Shown here in pieces: positions 9,253 to 18,022 of a stretch of DNA of 41,322 nt. The notes beneath the pieces are model-generated. The model made no database searches. It saw only the letters and a list, made by a program, of their open reading frames with translations, and was not told the origin of the DNA. The stretch's first letter is position 1. Each line of letters starts with the position of its first letter. Source of the stretch: Phycisphaerae bacterium (GTDB lineage: Bacteria > Planctomycetota > Phycisphaerae > Phycisphaerales > SM1A02); NCBI GenBank assembly GCA_018701395.1, contig JABIWU010000025.1:1-41322 (forward strand). Direction: 5' to 3'. The translations under genes and the position numbers were made by a program.

Positions 9253-10346
9253 CATACCCTTCACCAATACAAAAAGTCTTAGAGCAATTTGAACTTTCAA
9301 TTGACACAAACGAAGAAGCCGAAAAACGTGAAGGCGCTGCGACTGGTACTTTTCAACCCCAAATTCTTACAGAATTTTTAGCATGGGGAGAAGATGGATG
9401 TTTTGTTTTGGCAACAACAGGAGTTGTTGAATTAGAATATGCATCGATTCGAAAAGGCGCTGGTGTTTTTGACGCACCCTGTCGAGGCACGATTGAACTA
9501 ACTGGTGTCGATCGAATAAGTTCTGTTGGCCGTTTGTCATCTCAAAAAGTTGAAGGCATGCAAGTCGGCGATGTGTTACTCGGTTTTATTACAAGCCGCA
9601 AAGGGACCATCGTTGCAGATGTTGTAATTCGTGTTCTCGAAGATCGCGTATTACTTGATGTTGATATAAATGTCGTACAACAACTCTGCGACCATCTAAA
9701 GGCGTACATCGTGATGGAAGATGTTTCGATAGAGAACATCACCGCGGATTCACATTGGTTGTGGTGCATTGGGCCAGAAGCAAGCGCACTTCAACTTGAC
9801 GGAGTAGACGCACATCCGTTGCCCAAAGAACTGTTAGGTGTCGAAGGGAATGCTTTTTTGGTGAAAGCAGAGAATGCAGTTTCAGTTTGGGAAGCATTGC
9901 TTGACCAGAAGTGTAAACCGATCGGATGGTATGCGCTGAATATGGCAAGAGTCGAATACAGCGCCCCGATGTTCATGATTGATTTTGATACTTCAAATTT
10001 ACCACATGAAACGAGTTTGCTTTCAAGTAGAGTTCGGTTCGACAAGGGGTGTTATCTTGGACAAGAAATTATTGCTCGAATGGAGTCGCTTGGCAAGCCA
10101 AAGAAAAAAATTATTACATTGAGCATGCAGTGTGACGAGATGCCAGTTGCAGGATCTCAGCTTTGGGCAGACGATACAACGAGCGGAACACCCGTTGGCG
10201 TAGTTACATCGAGTGCCATTAGTCCACAACATGGATTAAGCCCTGCTGTGATTGCGATGGTTGGGAAAAAACACAACGCAGACGAAACAAAAGTGTTTAC
10301 CCATGTTGGGAATGAAGTAGTAGAGGCAATAGTAAAACCGTTATGA
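9249..10346 (+). CDS. YgfZ/GcvT-domain folate-binding protein (Fe-S cluster maintenance)
   Basis: 365 residues. The diagnostic YgfZ motif KGCYLGQE occurs at residues 266-273. It is preceded by a GcvT-like aminomethyltransferase fold with GVFDAPCRGTIELTGVDR near residue 72 and LLGFITSRKGTIVADVVIRVL near 110. YgfZ/IBA57 proteins bind tetrahydrofolate and support assembly or repair of certain [4Fe-4S] enzymes, including MiaB in E. coli; a miaB gene lies 6 kb away in this window. The gene overlaps both neighbours by 4 nt (ATGA), so the three-gene plus-strand operon is tightly coupled. It is somewhat longer than E. coli YgfZ (326 residues) owing to an N-terminal extension. Confidence 0.88.
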   Translation: MTYPSPIQKVLEQFELSIDTNEEAEKREGAATGTFQPQILTEFLAWGEDGCFVLATTGVVELEYASIRKGAGVFDAPCRGTIELTGVDRISSVGRLSSQKVEGMQVGDVLLGFITSRKGTIVADVVIRVLEDRVLLDVDINVVQQLCDHLKAYIVMEDVSIENITADSHWLWCIGPEASALQLDGVDAHPLPKELLGVEGNAFLVKAENAVSVWEALLDQKCKPIGWYALNMARVEYSAPMFMIDFDTSNLPHETSLLSSRVRFDKGCYLGQEIIARMESLGKPKKKIITLSMQCDEMPVAGSQLWADDTTSGTPVGVVTSSAISPQHGLSPAVIAMVGKKHNADETKVFTHVGNEVVEAIVKPL

Positions 10347-11245
10347 GTGAATGGCCAATAAGAATTCAAATAACGGAAGTTGGCCCACGCGATGGATTGC
10401 AAAATCAATCAAAGCCAATTTCGACTGAAACAAAAATAGCATTAATAAATGCACTTTCAAAAACGGGATTGACAAATATTGAAGCATCTGCATTTGTTCA
10501 TCCTTCTTGGGTTCCGCAATTGGCTGATGCCGATGCTGTTTTTGCAGGAATAGACAGGGAAAATGGCGTTACGTACAGTGCGTTAGTTCCGAATGAGCGT
10601 GGTTTGAAAAGAGCGCTTGATGCGGGTGCAGATGAAATTGCAGTTTTAACCGCTGCTAGCGAAACATTCAGCCAAAAAAATACGAACAATTCGATAGATA
10701 GTTCAATCGAGAAAATCCAACCAATTGTTGAACAAGCAAACTCGAATGGAATGAGCGTTCGTGGCTATATAAGTTGCGTCATCGCTTGCCCGTATGAAGG
10801 CGTAACGGATTTACAAAAGGTACGGATTATCTCACAACGTATGTTGGACATGGGAATCGAAGTGATTGCGTACGGTGAAACACTCGGTGTTGCAAAGCCG
10901 GACGACATTAAGCGAATGTACGATGCGCTTGATGGTGTAGTTTCACCTGAAAGTTCAGTGTTACATTTGCACGATACGCAGGGTATGGCGATTGATTGTG
11001 TGGCGGAGGCAATGAAATGCGGCGTCATTTCATTTGACGCTTCTTGTGGGGGTCTCGGTGGTTGTCCGTATGCTCCAGGGGCTGCGGGGAATATGGCAAC
11101 AGAAGACTTGGTTTTCTTCGCTCAACAAATAGGCGTTGAAACTGGCGTAGATCTAGATGCCTTAATTTCTGCTTCAAGGATTATTGAAAGAGAGTTGGGC
11201 TGTAAGTTGCAAAGTAAGACTTATCGTGCATTCCAAGACGAGTAA
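10343..11245 (+). CDS. mvaB: Hydroxymethylglutaryl-CoA lyase
   Basis: 300 residues. Cleaves HMG-CoA to acetoacetate and acetyl-CoA, the last step of leucine degradation. DRE-TIM metallolyase features are complete: EVGPRDGLQN with Asp17, the metal-binding HLHD motif (His208, His210, Asp211), and the HMG-CoA lyase signature GLGGCPYAPGAAGN with the active-site Cys241. The start overlaps the ygfZ stop by 4 nt. The 3' end overlaps the convergent metallophosphoesterase gene by 25 bp. No other leucine-degradation genes (methylcrotonyl-CoA carboxylase, isovaleryl-CoA dehydrogenase) are in the window. Confidence 0.93.
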   Translation: MSEWPIRIQITEVGPRDGLQNQSKPISTETKIALINALSKTGLTNIEASAFVHPSWVPQLADADAVFAGIDRENGVTYSALVPNERGLKRALDAGADEIAVLTAASETFSQKNTNNSIDSSIEKIQPIVEQANSNGMSVRGYISCVIACPYEGVTDLQKVRIISQRMLDMGIEVIAYGETLGVAKPDDIKRMYDALDGVVSPESSVLHLHDTQGMAIDCVAEAMKCGVISFDASCGGLGGCPYAPGAAGNMATEDLVFFAQQIGVETGVDLDALISASRIIERELGCKLQSKTYRAFQDE

Positions 11246-12006
11246 GCCCCGTCAAGCACAAAAGAACCGTTTCGTTTTTTAATAGCATGGACGGTGAGTG
11301 TATCGTTATCGAGTACGACCGCTCTTGGATGCGACGGGAAACCAAAACAGCCCGTGTTAATGATTACTTTTCCATCTCGCTCCCAGATGCCAGCGTGATG
11401 TGTATGACCGGTAATTATATATGTAGCACTAGGAGCAAATTGTTTTGTCCACATTGCTACGATGGTTGGGTATCGCTTCCAACATTTGAGAATTTTAATA
11501 ATAGCCGGTGCGATTAACAACAGCATTTGCAGGCGCGAGGGTTTGTGCTGTCTGTACTCGCCTGATGCTGCTTGAATTGAAGCAACCCTAACAGCAGAAA
11601 GTTGTTCGTTAAAACCGTTGCCAGATTGTTGCAGTTGTTCCTCGTACGTTTTTGCGAAATGTTTGTATCGCCAACTCCACGGCGCACCTCCATAAATAGG
11701 TGCGTGACCGTGAAAAACGAGAATTTTGTTATTCCAATACCATTTGTGTTCAATTTTGCTAACGGTTGGGTCATGGTTACCGCAAATCATCGTGAGTTGC
11801 ACACCATCTTCTTTTGCCAGTTCCTTTAGCCGATTATTGGCTTGTTTTGCGAGTTCAGTATATTTGTTACAGTGAAGTTCTGTCGTGTCGCCATTAAATA
11901 CAACTTCGTCAAATCCTTGCCAAAGTGGTCGTAATTGTTCAATTGAATGAACAGTTGAGCCTCTTTTACAAACGTGAGTATCAGAAAGAATTAGCGTCTT
12001 GCACAT
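11221..12006 (-). CDS. Calcineurin-like metallophosphoesterase
   Basis: 261 residues. The five metal-binding blocks are present: LSDTH (Asp9, His11), FNGDTTE (Asp40), CGNHD (Asn77, His78), HGHAP (residues 99-101) and ITGHTHHAG near residue 200. This supports an active dinuclear-metal phosphoesterase. Between blocks 4 and 5 lies an insertion with a hydrophobic helix (LQMLLLIAPAIIKILKCW) that may associate with the membrane. The fold resembles UDP-2,3-diacylglucosamine hydrolase/YfcE-type enzymes but the substrate cannot be told. The gene lies 50 nt behind the GGDEF gene on the same strand and is probably co-transcribed. Its 3' end overlaps mvaB by 25 bp. Confidence 0.85.
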   Translation of the reverse strand: MCKTLILSDTHVCKRGSTVHSIEQLRPLWQGFDEVVFNGDTTELHCNKYTELAKQANNRLKELAKEDGVQLTMICGNHDPTVSKIEHKWYWNNKILVFHGHAPIYGGAPWSWRYKHFAKTYEEQLQQSGNGFNEQLSAVRVASIQAASGEYRQHKPSRLQMLLLIAPAIIKILKCWKRYPTIVAMWTKQFAPSATYIITGHTHHAGIWERDGKVIINTGCFGFPSHPRAVVLDNDTLTVHAIKKRNGSFVLDGAYSSWNAR

Positions 12007-12056
12007 CTACTAACTTACTCGGCAAACTAGTGGGATGTTCACAAAAAAGAGTGCGT

Positions 12057-13310
12057 TTATTCTTTGTTACCGATGGTGATGGAATTCTTGCCTTGCCGTT
12101 TAGATTGAAGCAATCGTTGGTCTGCTTTGAGTAAAAGAGCATCAACGTCCGTTGCGTCCCAAGGGAATGTCGCGAGACCACCCGAAATAGAAAGTACTCC
12201 AGTTGCTTCATCGCCAAGTTTTGGAAAGTGTACCTCTTGTACTTGTTCACGAAAACGTTTTGCAAGAATTTCAATTGTTGTGGGGTGGTTTGAACCAGGT
12301 TCGCGAGGCGGTTCCGGGTCGCAAAATAAAACTGCAAATTCGTCGCCACCTATACGGCAGACATGATCACCTTTGCGAATAATTGTTCGAAGTAACTTTA
12401 CAATTTCTTTAATGATTTCATCTCCAGCATCGTGTCCCCACTGGTCGTTGTAATGTTTGAAATCATCAATATCAAAAATCATGACTGTTAAATGCCTACG
12501 AGAGTCGCGGGCTATTTTTAATTCTTTTGTCAAGCACGTGTGTAGGAACCGCCTATTCCAAGCGCCAGATAATTCATCTTGGTAAGCAAGTAACTTTAAG
12601 TTTTGTTGTCTTCGTGCTAAATTAAGCCAGCAGGCTGCCCAGCGTCCCCAGCGAGTTAAGTCGTCAGAGGTCGCACCAATCGCAGCAAGGACACCATGTT
12701 CTTCATGCCCGTACCGAAGTGGTGTAGTCTTCGCTGTTTGAGGAGCACATGAATTGTCATCTACAAATGCGCAGTAAGACCAACCAGTTTGCTGTTTTAG
12801 TAAGTCGACTAATGTATTTTTGAAACTAATTGGAGCATGCATTAGCGAACGCACTAAATCTATATCTCCAAGCGATGAAGAATCTGTTTGTAATTGTGTT
12901 TCATCGGAAATACCAAGTACTTCATCAAGGTCAATGTCACATATTTGGCGCTGAATCATTGGTTGTGATTTTACATTCGCAATTGCAGAAAGCAATCTCG
13001 TTGCGGTGGTATTTTTTGCAACATTTGCATCAGCGGAAGTGCGGCTGTTCGTTTCGCTTGCAACCACGATAACCGCGGTTGGATCAACTCTTCGTAACGC
13101 GTCTATACTTGCCTTTGGATTAGATTCAATTAAAGTGTCATCTATAATCACAGCTTCGACTAAATCTGAAGCACTGCAAGTTGCAAGTTCGCCGATTGCA
13201 TCGTAAATGGAATTCACAGATTTTACAGATTGGTCCATACCAGAAACAAGTTGCTCGTCAAACGAACCTGCAAAAATACAAACACCACGAGAATGTCTAG
13301 TGCTACTCAT
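12057..13310 (-). CDS. GGDEF-domain diguanylate cyclase with receiver-like N-terminus
   Basis: 417 residues. The GGDEF domain spans about 245-415. The active-site motif is intact (RIGGDEFAVLF, GGDEF at 321-325), as are the substrate segment FDIDDFKHYNDQWGHDAGD and the product-inhibition I-site R312-K-G-D315 exactly five residues upstream. It should therefore make cyclic di-GMP and be feedback-inhibited. Residues about 8-95 look like a degenerate response-regulator receiver (AVIIDD near 54-58, TAVIVVAS near 78-85). Residues 150-245 resemble a small sensor-like segment. The start overlaps the upstream gene stop by 4 nt, so the two proteins are translationally coupled. Confidence 0.9.
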   Translation of the reverse strand: MSSTRHSRGVCIFAGSFDEQLVSGMDQSVKSVNSIYDAIGELATCSASDLVEAVIIDDTLIESNPKASIDALRRVDPTAVIVVASETNSRTSADANVAKNTTATRLLSAIANVKSQPMIQRQICDIDLDEVLGISDETQLQTDSSSLGDIDLVRSLMHAPISFKNTLVDLLKQQTGWSYCAFVDDNSCAPQTAKTTPLRYGHEEHGVLAAIGATSDDLTRWGRWAACWLNLARRQQNLKLLAYQDELSGAWNRRFLHTCLTKELKIARDSRRHLTVMIFDIDDFKHYNDQWGHDAGDEIIKEIVKLLRTIIRKGDHVCRIGGDEFAVLFCDPEPPREPGSNHPTTIEILAKRFREQVQEVHFPKLGDEATGVLSISGGLATFPWDATDVDALLLKADQRLLQSKRQGKNSITIGNKE

Positions 13311-13762
13311 TCGTCCACCTCTTGCGGTTTTTTGTAAAGTAGCATTGATAATTCTTCTGCATCAACAGATTCAGAATGAACAACTGGCATCTCCGTAATC
13401 GAGTCGACAACTGAGCGTTGGATTTTAATTTCTTCAATTCGCCCATCTCTAAGTTCAGAGACAACAACATTTGGTAAATATTTTCTAATCCCAGCTAGCA
13501 TTTGAGTCACGCCTGGCAAATCACTCGCGTGCATGAGAATCAACCGTACAGTTTGTGTGGAGGCATCCCATCCTTGAATCGCTTGTGTTTGTTTAAACAA
13601 CAAGCAAATCTCAGCCATTGCTAGTGGAGTTTCGTGTTCATACGAAGCTTGAATTTCAAATTTATGTGCAATAGCTACGGCTGTATCGATGCGTTCCAAC
13701 GGAACCAATACAACACACCTATCTAGAGAACTAGCTTGAGGATTGTTGGTAATCTCAGTCAT
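13307..13762 (-). CDS. Unknown protein coupled to the diguanylate cyclase
   Basis: 151 residues from the ATG at 13762; a TTG three codons upstream is an alternative. I do not recognise the family. The first 80 residues have an alternating strand/helix pattern (CVVLVPLERIDTAVAIAHKF..., VRLILMHASDLPGVTQMLAGIRKYLPN) resembling a degenerate receiver or small alpha/beta regulatory domain. The C-terminal 45 residues are acidic and probably flexible. It has no signal peptide, membrane segment or obvious metal site. The 4-nt overlap with the GGDEF gene suggests a stoichiometric partner, such as a sensor or adaptor for cyclic di-GMP synthesis. This is inference from position only. Confidence 0.6.
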   Translation of the reverse strand: MTEITNNPQASSLDRCVVLVPLERIDTAVAIAHKFEIQASYEHETPLAMAEICLLFKQTQAIQGWDASTQTVRLILMHASDLPGVTQMLAGIRKYLPNVVVSELRDGRIEEIKIQRSVVDSITEMPVVHSESVDAEELSMLLYKKPQEVDE

Positions 13763-13859
13763 CTTTCTCAACTAAAGAATACTCCGTTTTGCCGTAATTG
13801 CCACAATTTCTCTTCTGTTTTTATGTTTAATTGCAGTTTTGAGCGTTTGAGGGACGGGT

Positions 13860-14954
13860 TTATCGCAGGCAAGCGTTCGCAATGGAGATTGCACCATTAA
13901 TCGCAGGTGCATTCAACATAGCTTGCCGCATTGTAAACCTCGTTTGATGGTCTGCCATAAGCTCTACAATTTGAGGTCCGATGTCTTGGATATTTAACGT
14001 AAGTTCTTTGTGGTCTTCGACAATGACAATTCCGCCTAACTGTTCTAAGGGTTCAGCATTTGTTCGCTGATGGTCATCCTTATGATATGGATATGGAAGA
14101 ACGATTGAAGGTACAGAGTTGATTGCGATTTCTGCAACTGTATTTGCACCACCTCTTGTAATTGCAAGATCTGCGGCACCCCATGCGTCTGCCATCAAAT
14201 GTGTAAAACCTAAAACTTTATTTGGTACGCAACAATCTGCCCATAATTGTTTTACCTCTACCGTGTTTGCAGCACCAGCTATATGCAAAATGTCCCAACC
14301 GTGAAAGAGTGTGGGATTATTTTTTGCAAGTGCTGGAATAAGGTGGTTGATAGTTGTTGCTCCTTGTGATGCTCCTGTGACGAGGAGCGTCAACCGTTTT
14401 TGATCAAGACCTAATCGACTTTTGCATGTTTGTGCATCATCTGAAGCAATGACGCTTTGGCGTAAAGGTGGCGAAATAATGATTGCGTCGTTTAGATTGC
14501 ATAGCACTGTAGAAAGGACGGTGTCTGCCCATCGAACAGCAAGTTTGTTCGCTTTACCTGGTGGGTTATCTAGGTTTAACAAAACGGTTTTGCAACCTAG
14601 TTTTCTTGCCGCATGCAATGCAGGAGCAGAGACAAAACCACCAGTTGCTAAAACACAAGTAATGTCTCGTTGTTTAATTAACGATTGTATTTTTTTTGAA
14701 GCGTTGAAAAAATTAATACAAAATCGAATGAAACCAATTGGTTTCAACGAAAGTGGCGATGCAGAAATGGATAGACTTTCAAAAGGGGACTCTCGCATCA
14801 TTTCGAAATCTACTTTACGAGTGGAGTGCGCAAGAAGTACGCTTGCCCCTTGTTCGACTATCGCTTCCGCAGCAGCAATTGCAGGGGCAACATGTCCGCC
14901 GCTTCCACCGCCGGCAATCAAAATGTTAGACAAGTGCTGTTGTGGGGAGCGCAT
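13860..14954 (-). CDS. murG: UDP-N-acetylglucosamine--N-acetylmuramyl-(pentapeptide) pyrophosphoryl-undecaprenol GlcNAc transferase
   Basis: Converts lipid I to lipid II at the inner face of the membrane. The N-terminal acceptor-side glycine loop ILIAGGGSGGHVAPAIA (residues about 11-27) and the C-terminal donor-site block AITRGGANTVAEIA, followed by PYPYHKDDHQ, are diagnostic. From the ATG at 14954 the protein has 364 residues, a typical MurG length. ATGs at 14981 and 14996 and a TTG at 15008 are in frame and would add 9-18 residues. All choices overlap the ftsW 3' end (29 nt for the ATG at 14954), so the pair is coupled. Presence of murG, ftsW and alr argues for a peptidoglycan-making cell. 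Confidence 0.93.
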   Translation of the reverse strand: MRSPQQHLSNILIAGGGSGGHVAPAIAAAEAIVEQGASVLLAHSTRKVDFEMMRESPFESLSISASPLSLKPIGFIRFCINFFNASKKIQSLIKQRDITCVLATGGFVSAPALHAARKLGCKTVLLNLDNPPGKANKLAVRWADTVLSTVLCNLNDAIIISPPLRQSVIASDDAQTCKSRLGLDQKRLTLLVTGASQGATTINHLIPALAKNNPTLFHGWDILHIAGAANTVEVKQLWADCCVPNKVLGFTHLMADAWGAADLAITRGGANTVAEIAINSVPSIVLPYPYHKDDHQRTNAEPLEQLGGIVIVEDHKELTLNIQDIGPQIVELMADHQTRFTMRQAMLNAPAINGAISIANACLR

Positions 14955-16068
14955 GGTGTACAGTTGAACTTGCTTTGGCATTTCTGTCAATTGCATCGAT
15001 AAGTCCAATGCAAAAAGCTGTTAGTAGCCAACCGGTTCCGCCATTACTTAAAAGAGGCAGGGCAATTCCCTTGGTTGGAACGAGTGCAGTAACTACAAGG
15101 ACATTTATAGATGCTTGAAGCCCGATGGTGACAACAATTCCAAGTGCGAGCAATTGGTGAAAGGACGAACTGATTTTATTGATAATACAGAAACCCAGGA
15201 CAGTCAAACTTATATATAGAGTAGCAACGGCAATTGCTCCAAATAAACCGAGTTCCTCGCAAATGATTGAGAAAATGAAATCGGTTGTGTCTTCAGGAAG
15301 GTAACCGAACTTATGTATGCTATTTCCAAGTCCCAGCCCAGAGATTCCACCTTCTGAAATTGCAGAGAGCGATTGAAGAATATGGTATCCATCACGCTCT
15401 GGATCTTTATATGGGTCTAGGAATGTTTGCAACCTGGTCATTCGATATTCACTTCGATAGACTGCAAGGTAGAAACCTCCAGCGGCAACGGGCAAAAATG
15501 TAACAAAATGCCAAAACTTAGAACCTGCAGCGAAGAGAATAAAACACGTTACAGAAAACAAAAGTACTGCCGTGCCGAGGTCTTCAATAGAAATCATCGC
15601 TGAAATTGCACCAACTCCTATTATGGGCGGGATGAACCCTTTCCAGTACGAGGTGATGTTTTTTACGTTTTTTGAACTCCACCACGCAATGACGGCAACC
15701 ATCGACCACTTTGCAACTTCACTAGGTTGAAAGTTAAAACCACCAAAATCTACCCAGCGCCTTGAGTTATTGACCTCTTTGCCAACAACTGGTGCGTACA
15801 CCAAAAGCAAGAGGATAATTGAGATTGGCAAAAGGAAGTAAATGATTGGAATGTTGAGTGGCTTGTATTCAAGCCAGCGCAGTGGGAATCTGCTACCGAG
15901 GTACATCGCAACAATGGCAAAAAAGGCTAACAGAGTCGGCCTGTTTGTCAGAATATCTAAAAGTGATAGTGGTTCCTCTGAAATTTGTGTACCTGCAGAA
16001 TTTACCATAACGACGCCAAGCATCAGAAGGATGATAGAAATAACGATGATGCCTTGACCTGCTCGCAT
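14926..16068 (-). CDS. ftsW: FtsW-type SEDS lipid II polymerase of cell division
   Basis: 380 residues with about ten membrane segments. SEDS-family motifs are present: NNSRRWVDFGGFNFQPSEVAKW near residues 104-125, GYHILQSLSAISEGGISGLGLGNS, and FGYLPEDTTDFIFSIICEELG. The last matches FtsW/SpoVE better than RodA. The end SNGGTGWLLTAFCIGLI is the conserved final helix. FtsW polymerises glycan from lipid II together with a class b PBP at the septum. It is upstream of and overlaps murG. The usual mur/fts cluster neighbours are missing, so the division cluster is fragmented. It diverges from miaB across about 70 bp. Confidence 0.92.
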   Translation of the reverse strand: MRAGQGIIVISIILLMLGVVMVNSAGTQISEEPLSLLDILTNRPTLLAFFAIVAMYLGSRFPLRWLEYKPLNIPIIYFLLPISIILLLLVYAPVVGKEVNNSRRWVDFGGFNFQPSEVAKWSMVAVIAWWSSKNVKNITSYWKGFIPPIIGVGAISAMISIEDLGTAVLLFSVTCFILFAAGSKFWHFVTFLPVAAGGFYLAVYRSEYRMTRLQTFLDPYKDPERDGYHILQSLSAISEGGISGLGLGNSIHKFGYLPEDTTDFIFSIICEELGLFGAIAVATLYISLTVLGFCIINKISSSFHQLLALGIVVTIGLQASINVLVVTALVPTKGIALPLLSNGGTGWLLTAFCIGLIDAIDRNAKASSTVHHALPTTALV

Positions 16069-16145
16069 GTACGCTACATATCGTCAAAATTGACACAATT
16101 TCCACACAAACTCGTGGCGTTTCGGTCATACTATCTCCTTTGAAA

Positions 16146-17714
16146 ATGACAAATGCCACAAGCCAATTTAGCGATATGCGTACCATTTATCTAGAAACAT
16201 TTGGTTGCCAAATGAATGAACTCGATAGCGAACTTGTTCAGGATCAACTAACTGCACTTGGATATACTTTTCAAGGTGAAAGGGCAACGGCCGATGTTGT
16301 TTTATTCAATACCTGCTCTGTTCGTGAACAAGCTGAAAATAAAGTATTAAGCAGAATTGGCGAATTAGGCGTGGAGAAAATAGAAGGTAGAGAAGTTGTT
16401 ATTGGCATGCTTGGCTGTTTGCCAGAACGAGAAGGCAAAAAATTACTTGGCACCTATCCTCAACTTGACTTCATCTGTGGACCGAGCGAACTCGACCACT
16501 TGCCAACGATGCTCCACAACGCAGTCGCAGGCGAAAGATTAAGCGCAGTAGAGCGAAGTGCTTTGCAAGGGAATCGCTCGAGACGATCCGCAGCACTTAC
16601 TGCCGCAGATGACAATTTAGAACTACTTGACCTTGCAAGAGCATTTAATCCTGACCACAGAAGGTCCTCTGGCAAAAGCGCTTATGTTCGAATTACCCGT
16701 GGGTGTAATAAGTTTTGCACATACTGCGTTGTTCCAAATACACGCGGCGCAGAAGTTCATAGGCCGCCATGTGCAATTGTTGAAGAATGTAGGGTATTAG
16801 TCGAAACCGGCGCTGTAGAAATCACGCTACTAGGCCAAACGGTAAATCACTATCGTTATACGCATGATATTGCTTTGAATAGTGAGGGCAGGGAAGTTCC
16901 ACAAATTGGCCCTGGCTTAACTGCATTTAAAAAACCACTTGACTCAACGCAACGTACCACGACGTTCGCGAATTTATTGAAAAGAATTCACGATGAAGTA
17001 CCGAACTTATTGCGACTTCGTTTCGTCACTAGTTACCCAATTGATTTCGGAAACGATATTTTGGAAGTAATGCGAGATTGCCCACGTATTTGCAATTATT
17101 TGCATGTACCTGCGCAGTCTGGGTCGAACAGGATTTTAAAATTAATGAATCGCGGCTATACGGTTGAAGAGTATTTAGAATTTATTGAACGCGCAAGAAC
17201 AATTATTCCAGAAGTTGAAATCGCTGGCGATATTATTGTTGGATTCCCAACCGAAACAGAAGAAGATTTCGAAGCAACGTGCGATTTGATTAGAAAAGTC
17301 CAGTTCAAGAATAATTTTGTGTTTCACTATTCCCCAAGACCTGGCACGGTCGCGATAGACCGTTTTGAAGACGATGTGCCTCGCGAAAATAAGCGGCGGT
17401 GGTTGAATTCGATTCTAGAATTGGGTGCTGAAATCAGCGGTGATGTACATAAGTTGTACGAAGGTAAAACTGTCGAGGTCTTTGTTGAGCGGTTAAGCCC
17501 AAAGGAGACAAAAAAAGCTGGTATTGAATTGATGTGGGAATCAGGGAAAGTACAACTGTCTGGCAGAACGCAAGGGGACTTAATTTGCGTATTTGATGTT
17601 GATTCTAAAGAGGAAGCAAACATGCTCATGGGATGCGTTGTGCCTGTGAAAATAACAAGCTCTGCGCCATTACTACTACAAGGAACCTTGCAGACGTCGC
17701 TTTTGGTAAAATAG
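16146..17714 (+). CDS. miaB: tRNA-2-methylthio-N6-dimethylallyladenosine synthase
   Basis: 522 residues from the ATG at 16146; a TTG at 16140 would add two. Radical-SAM methylthiotransferase acting on i6A37 of tRNAs. The N-terminal UPF0004 domain keeps its three cluster cysteines (FGCQMN, NTCSVRE, LGCLPERE; about residues 21, 57 and 91). The radical-SAM triad is CNKFCTYC (about 187-194), and a TRAM domain closes the protein. It is longer than the roughly 440-475 residues usual for bacterial MiaB because of two insertions: about 45 residues before the radical-SAM core (around 135-175) and about 35 residues after HYRYTHD. The full cysteine set argues for activity. Confidence 0.93.
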   Translation: MTNATSQFSDMRTIYLETFGCQMNELDSELVQDQLTALGYTFQGERATADVVLFNTCSVREQAENKVLSRIGELGVEKIEGREVVIGMLGCLPEREGKKLLGTYPQLDFICGPSELDHLPTMLHNAVAGERLSAVERSALQGNRSRRSAALTAADDNLELLDLARAFNPDHRRSSGKSAYVRITRGCNKFCTYCVVPNTRGAEVHRPPCAIVEECRVLVETGAVEITLLGQTVNHYRYTHDIALNSEGREVPQIGPGLTAFKKPLDSTQRTTTFANLLKRIHDEVPNLLRLRFVTSYPIDFGNDILEVMRDCPRICNYLHVPAQSGSNRILKLMNRGYTVEEYLEFIERARTIIPEVEIAGDIIVGFPTETEEDFEATCDLIRKVQFKNNFVFHYSPRPGTVAIDRFEDDVPRENKRRWLNSILELGAEISGDVHKLYEGKTVEVFVERLSPKETKKAGIELMWESGKVQLSGRTQGDLICVFDVDSKEEANMLMGCVVPVKITSSAPLLLQGTLQTSLLVK

Positions 17715-17893
17715 GTAGTTTTTGTTGATTTTTTTATAAATACATAAAAAAAGTGGGCGAATAAAGTTGACTGGCTCCGTCCAACTGCTACTCTTTACTT
17801 CGGTGTCGGAACATTAGTTTTGGCACTTCCCAGTGGAGAAAGAGAGTTTCATTGCAAGTTGTGGGAACCGACTTAGTAATTTTACGAATATCT

Positions 17894-17957
17894 TCGATAT
17901 TGGGGAATATTATTGGCTCTATTGGTCTCAAAGTCAGCTCTTGTAGCCCAATATCGA
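17894..17957 (+). promoter_or_regulatory. Long-range inverted repeat in the leader of the first tagged paralogue
   Basis: The 308 nt between miaB and the gene at 18023 hold no credible long gene. Within it, TCGATATTGGG (17894-17904) is perfectly complementary to CCCAATATCGA (17947-17957). A smaller competing hairpin AATATC-TTC-GATATT (17887-17901) shares the first arm. Two mutually exclusive structures upstream of a strong Shine-Dalgarno sequence suggest RNA-level control. The structure is seen; regulation is inference. Confidence 0.4.
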
Positions 17958-18022
17958 CAATTACTAACGTTTGTTTTTTACTAGATCTAGTTTTATTTAA
18001 GAAAAAGAGGAAGGAAAGCATT

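Noticed and set aside
14422-14967. 181-codon plus-strand frame opposite murG
   Set aside because: It lies entirely within the unmistakable murG gene and has no recognisable domain.
17852-18022. 57-codon upstream extension of tagged paralogue 1
   Set aside because: It would bury the signal peptide. The ATG at 18023 has a strong Shine-Dalgarno sequence and begins a clean signal peptide.
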